A stretch of DNA of 64,000 bases from Blastochloris viridis. GTDB lineage: Bacteria > Pseudomonadota > Alphaproteobacteria > Rhizobiales > Xanthobacteraceae. Positions within the stretch are counted from its first letter, which is position 1, and the number at the start of each line of letters is the position of its first letter. The notes beneath the pieces are model-generated. The model was not told the origin of the DNA, did not search any database, and worked only from the letters and a program-made list of their open reading frames with translations. The stretch is taken from NCBI RefSeq assembly GCF_001402875.1, contig NZ_CP012946.1:1156001-1220000 (forward strand), read 5' to 3'. Positions 16,057 through 24,013 of this stretch are shown here, in pieces. The position numbers were made by a program, and so were the translations under genes.

Positions 16057-16336
16057 CTAAGAGACCGTTTGGAAACTCGGACGGCAGGCCGCGTTGCGGC
16101 GCGAACTGCCGGACGCCAGGAGAAAAGCGAGGCCGATACCGGGGAGTACCTACGAGCTTTTTGACGCCGCGACCGGCGTTCGCCCCGCAACCCGAAGGGC
16201 CGGGCCGCTTTCGGGCGCCCGGTTCGTCGCCGACCTCGACCGTACTCCCCGGTACGCTCTTCGATCGGCTCCTGCCGGAGCGCCCGAAATCGGCTCCGGC
16301 GCGGCCCCGTCGGAGTTTCCAAACGGTCTCTAAGAG
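16057..16336. repeat. long imperfect palindromic (MITE-like) element upstream of ndk
   Basis: An 18-bp perfect inverted repeat bounds the element (GAGACCGTTTGGAAACTC at 16061-16078 and its complement at 16313-16330). A second, internal pair of 13 bp (TACCGGGGAGTAC at 16137-16149 and its complement at 16242-16254) lies exactly 76 bases inside each end, so both arms, about 135 bases each, can pair into one long hairpin. The 7-mer CTAAGAG occurs at both edges (16057-16063 and 16330-16336), as a target duplication would. No gene is present. Between the DinB-family gene and this element (15780-16056) nothing else is recognisable. Confidence 0.75.
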
Positions 16337-16379
16337 CCGGCCACTTCCTTTTCCATTCCTATTATCTTGTGAGGTTCCC

Positions 16380-16802
16380 ATGGCGGTCGAGCGCACCTTC
16401 TCGATCATCAAGCCCGACGCGACGGCCCGCAACCTGACCGGCGCCATCAATGTGGTGATCGAACAGGCCGGCCTGCGCATCGTGGCGCAGAAGCGCGTCC
16501 GCATGACCCGCGGCGAGGCCGAGACCTTCTACGCCGTCCACAAGGAGCGGCCGTTCTTCGGCGAGCTGGTCGAGATGATGACCTCCGGCCCGGTGGTGGT
16601 GCAGGTGCTCGAGGGCGAGGGCGCGGTGGCGCGCTATCGCGAGATCATGGGTGCCACCAACCCGGCCAGCGCCGCCGATGGCACCATCCGCAAGCTCTAC
16701 GCGAAGTCGATCGGCGAGAATTCGGTGCACGGCTCCGACTCCGTCGACAACGCCGCGATCGAGATCGCACAGTTCTTCGCCGGCAACGAGATCGTCGGCT
16801 GA
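16380..16802 (+). CDS. ndk: nucleoside diphosphate kinase
   Basis: A 140-residue protein, exactly the usual Ndk length. The phospho-accepting histidine is H117 in NSVHGSDS, and the [15 protein letters not shown] and GATNPA motifs are in place. It transfers the gamma phosphate between nucleoside triphosphates and diphosphates in the cytoplasm. ATG at 16380 is chosen over upstream frame starts because it is the family N-terminus ([14 protein letters not shown]), with TGAGG eight to ten bases before it. It is monocistronic: the palindromic element ends 43 bases upstream and a terminator follows directly. Confidence 0.96.
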   Translation: MAVERTFSIIKPDATARNLTGAINVVIEQAGLRIVAQKRVRMTRGEAETFYAVHKERPFFGELVEMMTSGPVVVQVLEGEGAVARYREIMGATNPASAADGTIRKLYAKSIGENSVHGSDSVDNAAIEIAQFFAGNEIVG

Positions 16803-16815
16803 GCCGACCCGAGGG

Positions 16816-16844
16816 CCCGGCCCTGGCGGCCGGGTTCTCTTCTT
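16816..16844 (+). terminator. intrinsic terminator of ndk
   Basis: Stem CCCGGCC/GGCCGGG with a 5-base loop, followed by TTCTCTTCTT, starting 14 bases after the ndk stop. Confidence 0.8.
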
Positions 16845-16977
16845 CCGGCCGGGGTGCGCCGGGCCTGCCGCCGCTGCGGCAGGCGAACGGCTGCAATACC
16901 GATACGTTCTTGCTGGACGGCGCGGGTGGACCGATGGTCCGCTCCGCGCGTTCGGCTGTGGAGACGGTGCTCGGTTC

Positions 16978-17676
16978 ATGCTTCTCGACCATCCGGGGTT
17001 TTGGCTCGGCGCTTTTCAGATCGTCTGGATCGACATCCTGTTGTCGGGCGACAACGCCGTGGTGATCGCGCTGGCCTGCCGCCATCTGCCGCCGCGGCAG
17101 CGGATGTGGGGCATGGTGCTGGGCGCCGGCGCGGCGGTCAGCCTGCGTGTGCTGTTTGCCGGCGTCGTCACCGAACTGATGGTGCTGCCCTATCTCAAGC
17201 TGGTCGGCGCCGGCCTGCTGGTGTGGGTCGCGGTCAAGCTGGTGGTGCCCGAGCACGATGGCGCCGAGGGCAAGCTCGCCCCCGCCGACACGCTATGGCG
17301 GGCGGTGCGCATCATCGCCGTCGCCGATGCGGTGATGAGCCTCGACAACGTCATCGCCATCGCCGCGGTGGCCGATGGCAGCATCGTTCTGATCGCCTTC
17401 GGCCTCATCGTCTCCATTCCGCTGATCGTTGCCGGCAGCGCGGTGCTGATGCGGATCCTGGAGCGCTACCCGGCGCTGATCTGGGCGGGGGCGGCACTGC
17501 TCGGCTGGGTGGCGGGCGAGATCTTCGCCGAGGACCCGCTGATCGCCGGTCTGGTCGGCGCCGATATGGCTTTTCCCGTGAAGATGATCGCCGGAGCGGT
17601 TGGCGTCGCGCTCGTGCTCACCATCGGCTGGCTGGCGCTGCGGCGGCGCCGGGCAACGGCGGGGGACGCCGTCTGA
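16978..17676 (+). CDS. TerC-family (YjbE-type) membrane protein
   Basis: A 232-residue integral membrane protein with about seven hydrophobic segments. The two acidic repeats typical of TerC proteins are visible: IDILLSGDNAVVIALA (about 18-33) and ADAVMSLDNVIAIAA (about 120-134). The family includes Mn exporters (Alx, MeeY/MeeF) and tellurite-resistance TerC; a metal export role, probably manganese, is inferred. ATG at 16978 is the only start that begins just before the first helix. No yybP-ykoY manganese riboswitch could be recognised in the 130 bases after the ndk terminator. Confidence 0.85.
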   Translation: MLLDHPGFWLGAFQIVWIDILLSGDNAVVIALACRHLPPRQRMWGMVLGAGAAVSLRVLFAGVVTELMVLPYLKLVGAGLLVWVAVKLVVPEHDGAEGKLAPADTLWRAVRIIAVADAVMSLDNVIAIAAVADGSIVLIAFGLIVSIPLIVAGSAVLMRILERYPALIWAGAALLGWVAGEIFAEDPLIAGLVGADMAFPVKMIAGAVGVALVLTIGWLALRRRRATAGDAV

Positions 17677-17844
17677 GGCCACGGGCGCCGTCGCCGGTCC
17701 GATCCGCCGGATTTTCGTAACGGGCGGCGCCAATGCGAAATTGCACCAATTTCATTCATTACGCTGCTGCAATCTTGACAGCGGCGGCGGCGAGGGGCCT
17801 TTCATACGTCTCCGGCCGAGCACGCCGGAGGCCCGTATTCCCCT

Positions 17845-17881
17845 CGCCGAAACTCCCGTTTCCGAACTGGGATTTTCGGCG
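17845..17881. repeat. dispersed hairpin repeat, family B copy 1
   Basis: CGCCGAAACTCCC and GGGATTTTCGGCG form a stem around an 11-base loop. Stem, loop and the following 24 bases align with copies at 23799 and 50250. It is the only recognisable item in the 308-base gap 17677-17984 and could terminate the TerC-family gene. Confidence 0.6.
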
Positions 17882-17984
17882 AAATCGCGTCCGGGGTCAC
17901 GCAGTGATGGCCTGGACCCCGTATCAAGGCACCGCATGACACGGTAGCCCGAAACTTGGCGCGCGCGCCAGCGGCTGATTTTCA

Positions 17985-18485
17985 ATGGACGGCCCCATGA
18001 TTTCCCTCGGATCGGTTTCTGGCGCGGCGCGGCTCGTCCGCGTCGTCCTCGTCGCATTCTGTCTTCAGCCGGCGCTGGCGCTGGCCGGCGGCGCGCCGCC
18101 CGAGGACGGTGCCTTCCAGCGGCCGGGCGTGCCGCCATCCGGCCCGAGGGGGCTGCCGCAGGGCGCGGTGCAGCCGCCGGCGGGACAGGCGACCCAGCAG
18201 CGGCAGCAGGGCTCGGTGTTCGCGCTGCCGCCGCCGCCCGAAGGCGGGGTGAAGAATGCCGAGCAGGCCCGGCTGCGGCTGCAGGACATCTGCATGTACC
18301 GCACCGCCGAGGCCGAGAATCCGACCGCGGACAATGGGCCGCGTTGCGCCTGCTACGGCAGGACGCTGGCCAAGTCGTTCAACCCGGATGAACTCGCTGC
18401 GTTCGCCGCCGCCGACGAGGTGCCCGAGGGCGCCCGCGACCGCGCCGATGCGGTGTGGCTCGGCTGCAAGGGCAAGCGCGACTGA
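17985..18485 (+). CDS. secreted or periplasmic protein of unknown function
   Basis: A 166-residue protein (or 162 from the ATG at 17997) that I do not recognise. A signal peptide is clear: a basic start, the hydrophobic run VVLVAFCLQPALALA and a likely cut after ALA. The mature part begins with a Pro/Gln/Gly-rich, probably disordered stretch (about 30-85), then a compact region with four cysteines (ICMYRTAE, CACYG, LGCKGK) that may form two disulfides. It is conserved-looking in codon use and follows the TerC-family gene in the same direction, but with a 308-base gap. Confidence 0.7.
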   Translation: MDGPMISLGSVSGAARLVRVVLVAFCLQPALALAGGAPPEDGAFQRPGVPPSGPRGLPQGAVQPPAGQATQQRQQGSVFALPPPPEGGVKNAEQARLRLQDICMYRTAEAENPTADNGPRCACYGRTLAKSFNPDELAAFAAADEVPEGARDRADAVWLGCKGKRD

Positions 18486-18524
18486 CACGGTTTCCGGCCC
18501 GTCGCGGCGGAACCGGCAGAAACC

Positions 18525-18607
18525 ACCTCGCCGAAAAGCCCTGATCAGACAGTGGTATTTGGCAGGAAGGCCGACGAAACGCCGGCCCGATCGGCCGGAC
18601 TTCGTTT
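18525..18607. repeat. dispersed palindromic repeat, family A copy 2
   Basis: Shares CCTCGCCGAAA and the palindromic core GAAACGCCGGCC, CGATC, GGCCGGACTTCG with copy 1 at 417-495. It lies between two convergent genes, where it may act as a bidirectional terminator. Confidence 0.6.
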
Positions 18608-18658
18608 GACCGGCACTGCTTGGCGCGGATCCGGCGGCCGGCCGATGCCGCCGCCGGA

Positions 18659-19363
18659 TCAGCTGCGGTCGGCGAAATACTGCGCCATCACCCGGTCGCG
18701 ATACGCCACCAGGTTGGGGTGGCGCTCGATGGCGTCGCGGGTCGGCGAGTCGAACACCGGGCACAGGATGGCGATCAGCATGCCGGCGACGGCGGCGTCT
18801 GCGCCACACGGCTTCTCGCCCATCAGGAACGGCTTGTCGCCGAGGATGGCGGCAACCGAGTCCACCGCTCGCCCGGTCAGTTCGGCGACCTCGGCGCGGG
18901 AGTGGCGGCCGAAGCCCTGGCCCTTCAGCACGCTGCGGATCTTGCGTTTGATGACAAAAATTGCCAGCTGGCGCAGCGGCGGCGGGATGCGCTTGAAGAA
19001 GGTCTTGGGGCCGTTGGTGAAATTGGCGTCGTCCATCCAGCGGTCGTGGACCAGTGCCCAATAGAGCTGGTCCTCGATCATCTTCTCCACCGCCCAGGCG
19101 ATGCCGCGCGCGTTGGCATCGAGCCCGTGGTCGAAATCGACGCCGTACGTCTTCTCGATGTGGAAGCGGATGAAGGTGGAGTCCGGCACGCGGGCGCCGT
19201 CGTCGTCGATATAGGGCAGCTTGCCCTTGGGCGCCTTGTGCATGCCCGAGGTGTCGATGCGGTAGGGCAGCCCGGCGAATTTCAGCAGCAGCTCGGCCTT
19301 GAGCACGAACGGGCTGGGATCGGGCAGGCCGAAGGCGGGGCCGAAACCGTACAGCGTGATCAT
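18659..19363 (-). CDS. glutathione S-transferase family protein
   Basis: A 234-residue protein with an N-terminal thioredoxin-like GST domain (about 1-80, MITLYGFGPAFGLPDPSPFVLKAELLL-type start split here as MITLYGFGPA and SPFVLKAELLLKFAG) and a C-terminal helical domain (about 95-230). It resembles the Fax/metaxin-like branch more than classical GSTs: the C-terminal domain has the pattern MGEKPCGADAAVAGML. Substrate unknown; glutathione use is plausible but not shown. It overlaps the purN stop by four bases (ATGA) and so is the third gene of a purM-purN-gst operon, an arrangement whose reason is not obvious. Confidence 0.82.
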   Translation of the reverse strand: MITLYGFGPAFGLPDPSPFVLKAELLLKFAGLPYRIDTSGMHKAPKGKLPYIDDDGARVPDSTFIRFHIEKTYGVDFDHGLDANARGIAWAVEKMIEDQLYWALVHDRWMDDANFTNGPKTFFKRIPPPLRQLAIFVIKRKIRSVLKGQGFGRHSRAEVAELTGRAVDSVAAILGDKPFLMGEKPCGADAAVAGMLIAILCPVFDSPTRDAIERHPNLVAYRDRVMAQYFADRS

Positions 19364-20001
19364 GGCGACTCCGTCGAGCGGGCGGGGACCACGAGCGCCT
19401 GCGCCGGGCCGGCGCAGGCGGGCTTGAGGCCGCGGGCAAGCCGGGCCAGCGCCGCCGGGTAGATGACGTGCTCCTGCGCCAGCACCCGCGCGCTCAGCGT
19501 GTCGGAGGTGTCGTCCGGCAGCACCGGCACCGCCGCCTGCGCCAGGATCGGCCCGGCATCGACCTCCGGCACCACCAGATGCACGGTGCAGCCGTGGATC
19601 TTCACCCCGGCGTCAAGCGCTCGCTCGTGGGTGTCGAGGCCGGGGAAGGCCGGCAGCAAGGCGGGGTGGATGTTGAGCATCCGCCCGCTCCAGCGCGCGA
19701 CCAGCCACGGCGTCAGCACCCGCATGAAGCCGGCGAGGCACACCAGCTCGACGCCGGCGGCCTCAAGCTCGGCGTGCAGCGCGGCCTCGAACGCGGCGCG
19801 GTCTTTGCCGAAAGGCCGGCTCTCGACCACCTTGGTGGCGACGCCGGCGGCCGCGGCGAGGGCGAGTCCGCCGGCGTCGGCCTTGTTCGACACCACCAGA
19901 GCGATCTCGGCCGGGAAGTCGGGCGCCTTCGCCGCCGCGATCAGCGCCGCCATGTTGCTGCCGCGGCCGGAAATCAGCACCGCGGTTCTGACCCGCGCCA
20001 T
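19360..20001 (-). CDS. purN: phosphoribosylglycinamide formyltransferase
   Basis: A 213-residue PurN, the standard length. It uses 10-formyl-THF to formylate GAR in step three of purine synthesis. Visible motifs are LISGRGSNMAAL (substrate phosphate loop), the catalytic asparagine-histidine pair in NIHPALLPAFPGLDTHERAL, and HLVVPEVDAGPILAQAAVPV with the catalytic aspartate. ATG at 20001 is two bases after the purM stop, so the pair is tightly coupled. A longer in-frame extension overlapping purM has no homology. Confidence 0.96.
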   Translation of the reverse strand: MARVRTAVLISGRGSNMAALIAAAKAPDFPAEIALVVSNKADAGGLALAAAAGVATKVVESRPFGKDRAAFEAALHAELEAAGVELVCLAGFMRVLTPWLVARWSGRMLNIHPALLPAFPGLDTHERALDAGVKIHGCTVHLVVPEVDAGPILAQAAVPVLPDDTSDTLSARVLAQEHVIYPAALARLARGLKPACAGPAQALVVPARSTESP

Positions 20002-20003
20002 GG

Positions 20004-21086
20004 TCAGGCCAGATCCAGCCGGCCGGTGTAGGCGACGCGCGGGCCGTCCGGCGCGACCGTCACCACCTCGCCGAGGGTGTGGACGCTCTCGCCCGCCGCG
20101 GTGAGGGCGTTGCGCACTTGGTCGGCGTCGGCGGCGGCGGCGATGACGACCATGCCGATGCCGCAGTTGAAGGTGCGCAGCATCTCGGCCTCTTTGACGC
20201 CGCCGGCCGCGGCCAGCCATTTGAACACCGGCAGCACCGGAACGGCGGAAAGGTCGATGCGGACGCCGAGGCCGCCCGGCAGCGAGCGCGGGATATTCTC
20301 GGTGAAGCCGCCGCCGGTGATGTGGGCCATCGCCTTGACGGCGGCGGTGTCGCCGATCGCCTGCAGCAGGCTCTTGACGTAGATGCGGGTCGGGACCAGC
20401 AGCGCCCGGCCGATCGGCTCGGCCGGGGCGAACGGCGCGGGCTGATCCCAGCCGAAGCCGGCGTCGGTGACGATGCGCCGCACCAGCGAATAGCCGTTGG
20501 AATGAACGCCCGAGGCGGCGAGGCCGAGCACGACGTCGCCGGCCGCAACGTCGCCGCGCGGCAACAGCTGGCCGCGCTCGGCGGCGCCGACCGCAAAGCC
20601 GGCGAGGTCGAAGTCGCCGCCGGAATAGACGCCGGGCATCTCGGCGGTCTCACCGCCGATCAGGGCGCAGCCGGCGATGCGGCAGCCCTCGGCGATGCCG
20701 CCGACGATGTCGGCGCCGCGCACCGGGTCGAGCCGCCCGGTGGCGAAATAATCGAGGAAGAACAGTGGCTCGGCGCCCTGGACCACCAGGTCGTTGACGC
20801 ACATGGCGACGAGGTCGATGCCGATGGTCGCGAGCTGGCCGGTCTCGGCGGCGATCTTGACCTTGGTGCCGACGCCGTCGGTGGTCGAAACCAGGATGGG
20901 GTCGGTGAAGCCGGCGGCCTTGAGGTCGAAGGCCGCGCCGAACCCGCCGATCTCGGCGTCGGCGCCGCGGCGGCGGGTCGCCCGCACCTTGGGCTTGATC
21001 AGCTGCACCAGCCGGTTGCCGGCATCGATGTCGACGCCTGCCTCGGCATAGGTCAGGCCGCTTGCGCTGTCGCGTCTCAGGCTCAT
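20004..21086 (-). CDS. purM: phosphoribosylformylglycinamidine cyclo-ligase
   Basis: A 360-residue PurM (AIR synthetase), typical alphaproteobacterial length. The ATP-binding family signature is seen in [41 protein letters not shown] and [13 protein letters not shown]. It closes the imidazole ring in step five of purine synthesis. ATG at 21086 has GGGAG six bases upstream (GGGAGAACGACATG). It is the first gene of the purM-purN-gst operon and faces away from the phosphatidyltransferase gene across a 237-base region that must contain both promoters. Confidence 0.96.
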   Translation of the reverse strand: MSLRRDSASGLTYAEAGVDIDAGNRLVQLIKPKVRATRRRGADAEIGGFGAAFDLKAAGFTDPILVSTTDGVGTKVKIAAETGQLATIGIDLVAMCVNDLVVQGAEPLFFLDYFATGRLDPVRGADIVGGIAEGCRIAGCALIGGETAEMPGVYSGGDFDLAGFAVGAAERGQLLPRGDVAAGDVVLGLAASGVHSNGYSLVRRIVTDAGFGWDQPAPFAPAEPIGRALLVPTRIYVKSLLQAIGDTAAVKAMAHITGGGFTENIPRSLPGGLGVRIDLSAVPVLPVFKWLAAAGGVKEAEMLRTFNCGIGMVVIAAAADADQVRNALTAAGESVHTLGEVVTVAPDGPRVAYTGRLDLA

Positions 21087-21323
21087 GTCGTTCTCCCGGC
21101 CTTGGGGGTTAAGGCCAAACGTGGCGCCGTGCAATGGCGCAAGGCCGGGCCGACGGCCGGCCGGCTTGCCGAAACGCCGCAGGCGTTCTCAGGGGCCGCA
21201 GGCGTGTCCGAGCCGCTGCACCCTTTCCAAACGTTGGTGTGACGGCTATCAAACCGTTGATGAATCCGGCCATCGACCTAACATCCGGATCGTCGCTGTC
21301 ATCAGCCGAACCGGGGGACGGGC

Positions 21324-21854
21324 GTGAGCATCCCCAATTTCATTACCCTCGGCCGCCTTCTGCTGGTTCCAGCGGTGGTGTGGGCGATCTCCGACCACCA
21401 GATGATGCTGGCGTTCGTGCTGTTCGTCATCGCCGGCGTGTCGGATGCGGTCGACGGCTTCCTCGCCAAGCGGTTCGGTATGGCCACCGAGCTTGGCGCC
21501 TATCTCGACCCGCTGGCCGACAAGGCGCTGCTGGTCAGCATCTACCTGACACTGGCGCTGCTCGGCCAAATTCCGGCCTGGATCACCATCCTGGTGGTGT
21601 TCCGCGACATCATGATCGTCGGCGCGATCATGCTGTCGGGCGTGCTGGAGAAGCCGGTCACCATCCGGCCGCTGCGGGTGTCCAAGCTCAACACCACCGC
21701 CCAGATCGTGTTCGCGGCGCTGGTGCTGGGCTCGCTCGGGTTCGGCCTGACGCTCGGCTCGGTGGTGACCTTGGCGATGTATACCACCGCCGCCTTGACG
21801 ATCGTCTCGGCCGCTGCCTATCTCCGGGAATGGATGCGCCATATGGCGAGTTGA
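21324..21854 (+). CDS. CDP-alcohol phosphatidyltransferase (PgsA-like)
   Basis: A 176-residue membrane protein of the CDP-alcohol phosphatidyltransferase family. The signature DG-x2-A[RK]-x8-G-x3-D-x3-D is present in VDGFLAKRFGMATELGAYLDPLADK, shown here as VDGFLAKRFG and GAYLDPLADK, with lysine in the usual arginine place. About five membrane helices are seen. It probably makes phosphatidylglycerophosphate or a cardiolipin-type lipid from a CDP-diacylglycerol; specificity cannot be fixed from the sequence. GTG at 21324 is the start, giving MSIPNFITLGRLL. It leads a run of plus-strand genes with the AI-2E and Hda genes. Confidence 0.85.
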   Translation: MSIPNFITLGRLLLVPAVVWAISDHQMMLAFVLFVIAGVSDAVDGFLAKRFGMATELGAYLDPLADKALLVSIYLTLALLGQIPAWITILVVFRDIMIVGAIMLSGVLEKPVTIRPLRVSKLNTTAQIVFAALVLGSLGFGLTLGSVVTLAMYTTAALTIVSAAAYLREWMRHMAS

Positions 21855-21908
21855 CGGACCGATGCGGTGAGGCCGGCGCACGCTGGCAGGCGAGGGGCTG
21901 AGCGGCCA

Positions 21909-23003
21909 ATGACGCTCCAGAAGCAGGTTCTGTTCTGGCTTGGCGCGCTTGTCGCCGTCATCCTGCTGGTCTGGCTGCTGCGCGGCATGCTGCTGCCGTT
22001 CGTCGCCGGCATGGCGCTGGCCTATTTCCTCGATCCGGTCGCCGACCGCCTGGAGCGGGTGGGGCTGGGGCGGCTGTTGTCGACGCTGCTGATCGTCGGG
22101 GTGTTCCTGCTCACCTTCGTGCTGGTGGTCATCCTGGTCGGGCCGCTGCTCACCAGCCAGCTCACCGCCTTCATCGAGCGCCTGCCCGCCCTGATGATGT
22201 CGCTGCAACAGCTGTTCACCGACCAGAACCGCGAGTGGCTGGCGCCGATCCTCGGCGACCGCCTGCCCGACATCCAGAAGTCGCTGTCGGAACTGGCGAC
22301 CCAGGGCGCGCTGTGGCTGGTCGCCTCGCTGCGCGGGTTGTGGTCGGGCGGCGCCGCGCTGGTTTCGGTGGTGTCGCTGGTGGTGGTGACGCCGATCGTC
22401 GCATTCTACCTGCTTTATGACTGGGGGCGGATGATCCGCGCCATCGATAGCTGGCTGCCGGTGAAGTATCGCGACACCATCCGCGAGCTCGCCAACGAAA
22501 TGGACCAGGCGATCGCCGGCTTCGTGCGCGGGCAGGCCGGCGTCTGCCTCAGCCTCGCGCTCTACTACGCCGTCGCACTGATCGCGGTCGGCCTGAACTT
22601 CGGCCTCCTGATCGGCTCGATGGCGGGCGTGCTGTCGTTCATCCCCTATGTCGGCTCGCTCACCGGCCTGCTCACCGCCACCGGGGTGGCGATCGTGCAG
22701 TTCTGGCCGGACTGGCACCTGATCTTAGTGGTGGTGGCGGTGTTCGCGGTCGGCCAGATCCTGGAGGGCTATATCCTGGCGCCCAAGCTGGTCGGCCGGA
22801 GCGTCGGCCTGCACCCGGTCTGGCTGATGTTCGCGCTGTTCGCGTTCGGCTATCTGTTCGGCTTCGTCGGCCTGTTGCTGGCGGTGCCGCTGGCCGCCGC
22901 CATCGGGGTGCTGACGCGGTTCGCGCTCAGGCGCTATCTGGCCAGCCCGTTCTACACCGGCCTGTCGCGCACGGTCGATGCCAGCGACGGCACGGACGCC
23001 TGA
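21909..23003 (+). CDS. AI-2E family transporter (PerM/TqsA superfamily)
   Basis: A 364-residue membrane protein with the AI-2E/PerM architecture: three N-terminal helices, a soluble segment (about 100-150), then a helix bundle containing the family motif FIPYVGSLTG near residue 245 and the C-terminal PLAAAIGVLTRF. The family was named for autoinducer-2 export, but many members carry other solutes or act as Na/H antiporters, so no substrate is claimed. ATG at 21909 is chosen over 21867 because it starts at the first helix. It lies 54 bases after the phosphatidyltransferase gene and 9 before hdaA. Confidence 0.87.
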   Translation: MTLQKQVLFWLGALVAVILLVWLLRGMLLPFVAGMALAYFLDPVADRLERVGLGRLLSTLLIVGVFLLTFVLVVILVGPLLTSQLTAFIERLPALMMSLQQLFTDQNREWLAPILGDRLPDIQKSLSELATQGALWLVASLRGLWSGGAALVSVVSLVVVTPIVAFYLLYDWGRMIRAIDSWLPVKYRDTIRELANEMDQAIAGFVRGQAGVCLSLALYYAVALIAVGLNFGLLIGSMAGVLSFIPYVGSLTGLLTATGVAIVQFWPDWHLILVVVAVFAVGQILEGYILAPKLVGRSVGLHPVWLMFALFAFGYLFGFVGLLLAVPLAAAIGVLTRFALRRYLASPFYTGLSRTVDASDGTDA

Positions 23004-23012
23004 TCCCAAGCC

Positions 23013-23696
23013 ATGCCCGCGATGATGCCGCACCAGCTCGTGCTCGATTTCGGCCAGCCGCCGAGCCTCGCCCGCGAGGATTTCGTCGCCGCGCCCTGCA
23101 ACGCCGCCGCGCTGGCGGTGGTCGAGCGCTGGCCGGACTGGCCGGACCGCGCGGTGGTGGTGGTCGGGCCGGAGGGCACCGGCAAGAGCCATCTCGCCGC
23201 GATTTGGGCCGCCCGCGCCGCGGCGAAGCGGGTGCTGGCCGAGGCGCTGCACGAGGCCGACCTTGCCGACCTTCTGGCCTCCGGCGCGCTGGTGGTGGAG
23301 GATCTCGACCCCGCCGGGGTGACCGAGACGGTGCTGTTCCACCTGCTCAACCTGGTGCGTGAGCAGCGGGCGTGGCTGCTGATCACGGCGCGGGAGGCGC
23401 CGGCCGCCGGGTTCGGCCTGCCGGACCTGGTGTCGCGGCTGCGGGCGCTGCCGGTGGCGGCGATCGCCCCGGCCGACGACGACCTGCTGCAGGCGATGGC
23501 GTTCAAGCTGTTCGCCGACCGCGGCGTCGACGCCGATCCCGCCATGGTCAAGTATCTGGTAACGCGCATCGAGCGCTCGGCGGCGGCGCTGGCCCGCACG
23601 GTGGCCGACCTCGATTCCGCGGCGCTAGCGTTGCGGCGGCCGGTGACGCGGGCGCTGGCGGCGCAGCTGCTGCCGCAGGTTTCGCTCGAGCGCTGA
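23013..23696 (+). CDS. hdaA: DnaA-like regulatory ATPase (Hda type)
   Basis: A 227-residue AAA+ protein related to the DnaA ATPase domain but without domain IV for oriC binding, as in Hda. A clamp-binding motif (QLVLDF, residues 8-13) is at the N-terminus, and Walker A is GPEGTGKS (52-59); the Walker B region is LVVEDLDP. The family works with the loaded beta clamp to switch DnaA-ATP to DnaA-ADP and prevent re-initiation. The start could also be the second ATG of MPAMMPHQ. Its place after an AI-2E transporter gene and before ppk is the standard order in this bacterial group. Confidence 0.87.
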   Translation: MPAMMPHQLVLDFGQPPSLAREDFVAAPCNAAALAVVERWPDWPDRAVVVVGPEGTGKSHLAAIWAARAAAKRVLAEALHEADLADLLASGALVVEDLDPAGVTETVLFHLLNLVREQRAWLLITAREAPAAGFGLPDLVSRLRALPVAAIAPADDDLLQAMAFKLFADRGVDADPAMVKYLVTRIERSAAALARTVADLDSAALALRRPVTRALAAQLLPQVSLER

Positions 23697-23798
23697 CCCC
23701 GACGGGCCATCGTCCGGCGCGGTCGGCCGCCGGGTTGATACGGACGTCGGCAGATCGCCTGCAGCTCCGTATTGTGGCCGCGGCCGGGCCGACCCGCG

Positions 23799-23835
23799 GG
23801 CCGAAAATCTCCTTTCCGAACAAGGGTTTTCGGCC
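23799..23835. repeat. dispersed hairpin repeat, family B copy 2
   Basis: GGCCGAAAATCTCC and AAGGGTTTTCGGCC form a stem. It is the only recognisable item in the 317-base gap between hdaA and ppk (23697-24013); the ppk promoter must lie downstream of it, in a more AT-rich stretch before 24000. Confidence 0.6.
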
Positions 23836-24013
23836 AAATCGTATCTGGCACCGCGACGCGATCCTCGGCAAACCGCGTCATGTGGTTCCGGCAGAATGGG
23901 CGCTGCGGCATCGCGAAGCGGGCAGGCCGCCCCCATATTACGGCCGACGCTTTCGCGAATTTGTCATCGCTCGGTAATACTGAACGCTCCGAACCCCGCT
24001 CTGGAGAAGCCAC

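Noticed and set aside
16845..16977. Possible yybP-ykoY manganese riboswitch before the TerC-family gene
   Set aside because: Only about 130 bases are available and the conserved loop motifs of this riboswitch could not be found.
23846..23860. TGGCAC near a GC-rich stretch as a sigma-54 promoter before ppk
   Set aside because: The matching TTGC element at the required spacing is absent.
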